From Brooklawnia cerclae (lineage in GTDB: Bacteria > Actinomycetota > Actinomycetes > Propionibacteriales > Propionibacteriaceae), in assembly GCF_011758645.1 (NCBI RefSeq), contig NZ_JAAMOZ010000001.1:2790001-2854000 (forward strand): a DNA stretch of 64,000 bases, read 5' to 3'. The notes below the pieces were generated by a model. It worked only from the letters and a program-made list of their open reading frames with translations. It searched no databases and was not told the origin of the DNA. The translations under genes and the position numbers were made by a program. Shown piece by piece: positions 60,669 through 64,000 of the stretch; the first letter of the stretch is position 1; each line of letters opens with the position of its first letter.

Positions 60669-60977
60669 ATGCCCACCTACCAATACCGCTGCCAGACCTG
60701 CCACAACGAGCTCGAAGCATTCCAGAAGTTCAGCGACGACCCACTGACCATCTGCCCCGAATGCGGCGGCCCCCTGCGCAAGGTCTTCAACTCGGTGGGC
60801 ATCGTCTTCAAGGGCTCCGGCTTCTACGCCACCGACTCCCGCAAGTCGTCCACCGCCGCCGATCTGACGGCGAAGACGACGCACTCCTCGGAGTCGGGCG
60901 CCTCCTCGTCCTCGACCTCGTCGACCTCCTCGGATTCCTCCGGCTCGGCATCCTCGTCGGGCAAGGACGCCGCCTGA
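60669..60977 (+). CDS. FmdB-family zinc-ribbon protein
   Basis: Protein of 102 aa. The N-terminal zinc ribbon MPTYQYRCQTCHNELEAFQK with the second pair CPECGGPLRKVFNSVG is the FmdB_reg domain. GIVFKGSGFYATDSRKSS follows, and a long Ser-rich tail ends in SSGKDAA. Its role is unclear; a regulatory or rRNA-related role has been proposed in some species. It follows the 5-FCL gene by 68 bp and is usually found beside it in Actinomycetota. Confidence 0.9.
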   Translation: MPTYQYRCQTCHNELEAFQKFSDDPLTICPECGGPLRKVFNSVGIVFKGSGFYATDSRKSSTAADLTAKTTHSSESGASSSSTSSTSSDSSGSASSSGKDAA

Positions 60978-61056
60978 GCCCACGGGAGCCCGGCCCGGCG
61001 TCCATCGGGCCTGTGGACAGTGACCGACTCACTCGTCCCGCACCCACAACCAGGGT

Positions 61057-61710
61057 GTGATCTCCTCCTCTTCTTCCTCGCCTGCATCCGCCGCTCGTCC
61101 CGGCCGTTTCGCGCACCTGGCTCGCGCCGTGCGATGGCACCGCCGCGGGCTCGGGATCGCCTCGGCCGTCGTCTGCCTGTTCGCCACTCTCTCGGCGCTC
61201 GCGCCGCAACAGCCCGACTCGGTCACCGTCGTGGTCGCGGCGCACGAACTGGCCTCCGGTGACCGGATCTCCGCCGACGATGTGCGTGAGATCGACATTC
61301 CCGGCCAGTTCGTCCCGGCCTCGGCGCTGACGAGCCTGGACGAGGCCGTCGGCGCCACACTGACCGGCGCCCAGACCGCCGGCAGCGTGCTCACCGCGGC
61401 GTCCCTCATGGGCGCTCGACCCGGCGACGCGTCGGCCGACGAGCGGCTCGTGCCCTTCCGCATCACCGATGCCGGGGTCGCCGCGCTCCTCCACGTCGGT
61501 GACCGGATCAGTGTGGTCGGGTCGACGAGCGACGGCGGGCCCGTCGACCTGGCCACCGACGTGCGCGTGGCAGCCCTCCCCGCAAGCGCGGACGACGACT
61601 TCACCACAGGGGAATCCGGTGCGCTGGTGGTGGTCGCCACCGATCCCGGCACCGCCGCGACCCTCGCCGCTGCCGCCAGCCAGATGCGCATGAGCATCGT
61701 CCTGCGTTGA
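61057..61710 (+). CDS. SAF-domain protein (CpaB/RcpC-like)
   Basis: Protein of 217 aa. One membrane helix (about residues 28-50, RRGLGIASAVVCLFATLSAL) is followed by a SAF domain (VTVVVAAHELASGDRISADD, then VREIDIPGQFVPASALTS) and a CpaB-like C-terminus. It should face the cell exterior. In Actinomycetota the gene often follows fmdB. GTG 61057 is taken because the Ser-rich N-tail precedes the helix. A role in pilus assembly or cell-envelope work is inferred, not shown. Confidence 0.8.
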   Translation: MISSSSSSPASAARPGRFAHLARAVRWHRRGLGIASAVVCLFATLSALAPQQPDSVTVVVAAHELASGDRISADDVREIDIPGQFVPASALTSLDEAVGATLTGAQTAGSVLTAASLMGARPGDASADERLVPFRITDAGVAALLHVGDRISVVGSTSDGGPVDLATDVRVAALPASADDDFTTGESGALVVVATDPGTAATLAAAASQMRMSIVLR

Positions 61711-61817
61711 GTGGCGCTATTGACATGGTCGTCGTCGCAAGGTGTATTGGGTGGCGCGTACTGCCCCAACCAGCTGACGCGCCCCATGGGCGCGCTCCAC
61801 CCCACGAGGAGAGAATC

Positions 61818-62186
61818 ATGAAGGGCTTCAAAGAATTCGTCATGCGCGGCAACCTCATCGAGATGGCCGTCGCGTTCATCATGGGCACCGCATTCGGCAA
61901 GGTCGTGGAGGCGTTCACCAACATCATCCTCAGCCTGGTCTCCAAGGTGCTGGGCGGCGAGCCCAACTTCGACAACTTCGCGCCCGGCGGGGTGCCCGTC
62001 GGCCCCTTCCTGACCGTGACCGTGAGCTTCCTGCTTCTCGCGGTCGTCATCTACTTCGGCATCATCCTGCCGATCAACAAATACAAGGAACTCACCAGCA
62101 AGCCCGAAGAGGCCGAGGAAGCCGCGGCGACCGAGACGGAGCTCCTGTCCGAGATCCGCGACCTGCTCGCGAGCAAGCAGAACTGA
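61818..62186 (+). CDS. mscL: Large-conductance mechanosensitive channel
   Basis: Protein of 122 aa. MKGFKEFVMRGNLIEMAVAF followed by IMGTAFGKVVEAFTNIILSL (TM1) and FLTVTVSFLLLAVVIYFGII (TM2) matches MscL, with the cytoplasmic helix ELLSEIRDLLASK at the end. It opens under membrane tension to release osmolytes. GAGGAGAG lies 7 bp before ATG 61818; the longer frame from 61707 adds non-conserved residues. Confidence 0.96.
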   Translation: MKGFKEFVMRGNLIEMAVAFIMGTAFGKVVEAFTNIILSLVSKVLGGEPNFDNFAPGGVPVGPFLTVTVSFLLLAVVIYFGIILPINKYKELTSKPEEAEEAAATETELLSEIRDLLASKQN

Positions 62187-62202
62187 CCCTCGCCCGCTCC
62201 GT

Positions 62203-63129
62203 CTACGCCAGGGCCACGGTGCTGGAGCGGTCGGTGGTCATCGCGATGACCACCGGGCCGTCCACCAGCATGTCCGTGACGACGTAGTACATCACCTCGT
62301 CGTGCGTGAACCCGCCGCGCTGGACGGCGAGTGCCATCGCGTCCACCACGGCCTGCGCGTCGACCGTCGTCGGCACGAACTGCTGCTGGACGTCGCTGCT
62401 GGTGCTCCTCTGCTGGCCGTAGCCGTCGCATCGGTAGCGCCAGGGCGCCTCGCCCGACTGCGGACGCTCGAGCCGTTCGTACACCACCTGACACGACGAA
62501 CCGTCGGGCAGTCCCCACAGCCCGCCCTCGGCCCGCGCCGTCGCCCCGCGCGGCGAACTGGGCCCTGGGATGGACACCTGCCACGCGGCGGCACCCGGCA
62601 CCGCGACGGCAGCCTCCCGCAGCAGCTGTGCCACGCCGTCGATCGTGGTGAAGTCGAGCTCGGTGGCTCCCTCGACCCCGGCGACCGACACCGTGGGCCC
62701 GGGCTCACCCGCGCAGGTCGAATACACGAACAACGCCCCGGCCGGGCTGAGCTGGGCCTCCACCCCTGGTTCCGCATCGCACGAGGCCCGCACGGCGTCG
62801 AGTCGCGCGGTCAGCGCGTCCAGGTCGAGATCGTCCACCAGACTCGCACCGGACGGGCGAAGTTGGCCGTCCACCGCCGGGTCGCTACGTCCTTCCGCGT
62901 CGACGGCCACGTCGCCGCCCGGTAGCCGGACGACGGCACCCACGTCCTGTGCACCGTCCCCGAGGCTCACCGCGGTGACGAGCCGGCCTCCCGCGTCCTC
63001 GACGATGCGGTCGAGCGCCCGCTCGGTCGGGTCGCCGGTGAGCGAACAAGCGCTCACGAGCGTGGTCGCACAACAGACCGCCACGAGTCCCGGCTTCGCC
63101 CGCACGCCACGCTCCCTCACTGGTTCCAT
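62203..63129 (-). CDS. Lipoprotein of unknown function
   Basis: Protein of 308 aa. The signal has RAKPGLVAVCCATTLVSACS with lipobox LVSAC. The mature region contains Cys in RASCDAEPG, STCAGEPG, SSCQVVYE and YRCDGYG, so disulphides are likely. No family recognised. ATG 63129 was chosen because the signal starts about 12 residues in; the longer frame runs antisense-like. It converges with mscL and diverges from the binding-protein gene at 63319. Confidence 0.8.
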   Translation of the reverse strand: MEPVRERGVRAKPGLVAVCCATTLVSACSLTGDPTERALDRIVEDAGGRLVTAVSLGDGAQDVGAVVRLPGGDVAVDAEGRSDPAVDGQLRPSGASLVDDLDLDALTARLDAVRASCDAEPGVEAQLSPAGALFVYSTCAGEPGPTVSVAGVEGATELDFTTIDGVAQLLREAAVAVPGAAAWQVSIPGPSSPRGATARAEGGLWGLPDGSSCQVVYERLERPQSGEAPWRYRCDGYGQQRSTSSDVQQQFVPTTVDAQAVVDAMALAVQRGGFTHDEVMYYVVTDMLVDGPVVIAMTTDRSSTVALA

Positions 63130-63318
63130 CCGCGTCTGGCCATAGACCCTAGCGCCCGGGCGCGCCAGGACGACGGGAGGATGCGTAACCATTTCGTTAT
63201 CCATACCCCCATCTCGTCGGCCAGAACTCGCCCGGCGTTCACCTGCATGAAACGACCCCGTCGGTCCCGACGTGTTGATTGGGATCCAAGCGCAAGAGAT
63301 ATGCAAGGGAGAATCCAG

Positions 63319-64000
63319 ATGCGTTCTGTCACCCGAATCGCCGCTGCGGCGGTCGCAGGCCTTGCGGCCCTCGCGATCGCGGGTTGTGGTAGCGACTCGA
63401 ATTCCACCGGCTCCGGTTCGTCCGACGCCCCCGCCGAGAAGACCACCATCGTGTTCGCCGCCGTGCCCTCCGAGGAGTCGTCGAGCCTGCAGGCTCAGTA
63501 CGACGTCCTCCTGCAGAAGATCGAGAAGGACGCCGGCGTCACCATCGAGTTCCAGGAGGCCACGAACTACGCGGCCGTCATCGAGGGCCAGCGCTCCGGT
63601 CAGATCGACATCGCCGGCTACGGCCCGTTCTCCTACAAGATCGCCAAGGACAGCGGCGCGACCATCGAGCCCGTCGGCTCCATGGTCAGCAAGGAAGGCG
63701 CCGAGCCCGGCTACTCCTCGTACCTGTGGACGAAGAGCGGCTCCGGCATCACCACGATCGACGATGTCAAGGGCAAGACGGTCTGCTTCGTCGACAAGGC
63801 CTCCACCTCCGGGTACCTCTACCCGAGCGCCGGCCTGCTCGAAGTCGGCATCGACCCCGAGGCCGACATCACCCCGGTGATGGCCGGCAGCCACGACGGC
63901 TCCCTGCTGACCCTGAGCCAGGGCGGCTGCGACGCGGCCTTCGCGTACGACACCATGATGAGCACGCTGTCCGACAAGGGCAGCCTCAACGAGGCCGACT
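63319..64000 (+). CDS. PhnD-like phosphonate/phosphite-binding lipoprotein (partial)
   Basis: The first 227 residues only; the gene runs off the window. Lipoprotein signal MRSVTRIAAAAVAGLAALAI with lipobox AGC, then a PhnD-type fold: TIVFAAVPSEESSSLQAQYD, GQRSGQIDIAGYGPFSYKIA, TVCFVDKASTSGYLYPSAGL. The TSGY-SAG contact region is the expected ligand-contact loop. ABC transport of phosphonate, phosphite or phosphate esters is likely. GGGAGAATCC precedes ATG 63319. Further transporter genes probably lie beyond. Confidence 0.9.
   Translation, partial: MRSVTRIAAAAVAGLAALAIAGCGSDSNSTGSGSSDAPAEKTTIVFAAVPSEESSSLQAQYDVLLQKIEKDAGVTIEFQEATNYAAVIEGQRSGQIDIAGYGPFSYKIAKDSGATIEPVGSMVSKEGAEPGYSSYLWTKSGSGITTIDDVKGKTVCFVDKASTSGYLYPSAGLLEVGIDPEADITPVMAGSHDGSLLTLSQGGCDAAFAYDTMMSTLSDKGSLNEAD

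Noticed and set aside
60870-60960. Ser-codon-rich tract as a possible frameshift or repeat array
   Set aside because: It simply encodes the Ser-rich tail of the FmdB-type protein and ends in a normal stop; no repeat unit.
1-64000. CRISPR array, rRNA operon, intact insertion sequence
   Set aside because: No regularly spaced repeats, rRNA-like sequence or complete transposase with terminal repeats were seen in the window.

Overview
The window reads as high-GC actinobacterial DNA. Support comes from GTG starts, many 4-bp ATGA-type gene overlaps, WYL, HxlR and MmyB-type regulators, a large LuxR (LAL) regulator, and a glp / rimJ-like / glpR / 5-FTHF cyclo-ligase / FmdB / SAF / mscL neighbourhood of the kind found in Actinomycetota. 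Gene content would fit a Propionibacteriales-like organism, but species cannot be fixed from sequence reading alone.

Layout. 0-14.6 kb is a regulator-rich stress and detoxification region: a decayed ParDE-like remnant, a WYL regulator, TetR with an Acg-type nitroreductase, ohrR-ohr, an ogt/Ada-AlkA alkylation-repair pair, TetR with a QacA-type exporter, a carboxymuconolactone decarboxylase-cupin fusion, an MmyB-type regulator, and NAD(P)-binding reductases with HxlR. 15-19.1 kb holds a LAL regulator, an alpha/beta hydrolase and an OsmC protein. 19.3-23.2 kb is an accessory segment bounded by two copies of a ~105-bp palindromic element. It carries a three-gene co-directional set (protein with two YbaB-like halves, a 425-aa helical protein, a lipoprotein) plus a Doc toxin whose antitoxin looks dismantled.

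23.9-33.9 kb is a coherent catabolic locus. A ribose-type ABC importer (ATPase, two permeases, binding lipoprotein), an FGGY kinase, an Amidohydrolase_2-family protein, a TIM-barrel isomerase of the triosephosphate isomerase type and two YjbQ/UPF0047 paralogues are transcribed together, with a divergent DeoR regulator. The substrate is unknown; this is the best candidate for an undescribed pathway. 36.4-43.2 kb is a lower beta-ketoadipate cluster (AtoE-type carrier, YciI-like, PcaD, CatC, PcaI, PcaJ, PcaF) with two IclR regulators. A shared operator-like motif occurs upstream of both the structural and regulator operons. Ring-cleavage and cycloisomerase genes are absent.

43.4-48.3 kb holds two MFS carriers, MarR, a VapC/Phd-type toxin-antitoxin pair with a perfect operator palindrome, a YchJ-domain protein and a probable transposase tail. 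48.5-56.6 kb is a type I restriction-modification operon (hsdM-hsdS-hsdR) with a DUF45/M48-type metalloprotease, close to a tRNA-Ala(CGC) gene. 57-62.2 kb is a core-like block with glp and glpR (reported cell-division partners of FtsZ in Corynebacterium), a RimJ-like acetyltransferase, 5-FTHF cyclo-ligase, FmdB-type protein, SAF-domain protein and MscL. The window ends with a lipoprotein and the start of a PhnD-like binding lipoprotein cut by the window edge. No rRNA, CRISPR array, intact insertion sequence or riboswitch was recognised.
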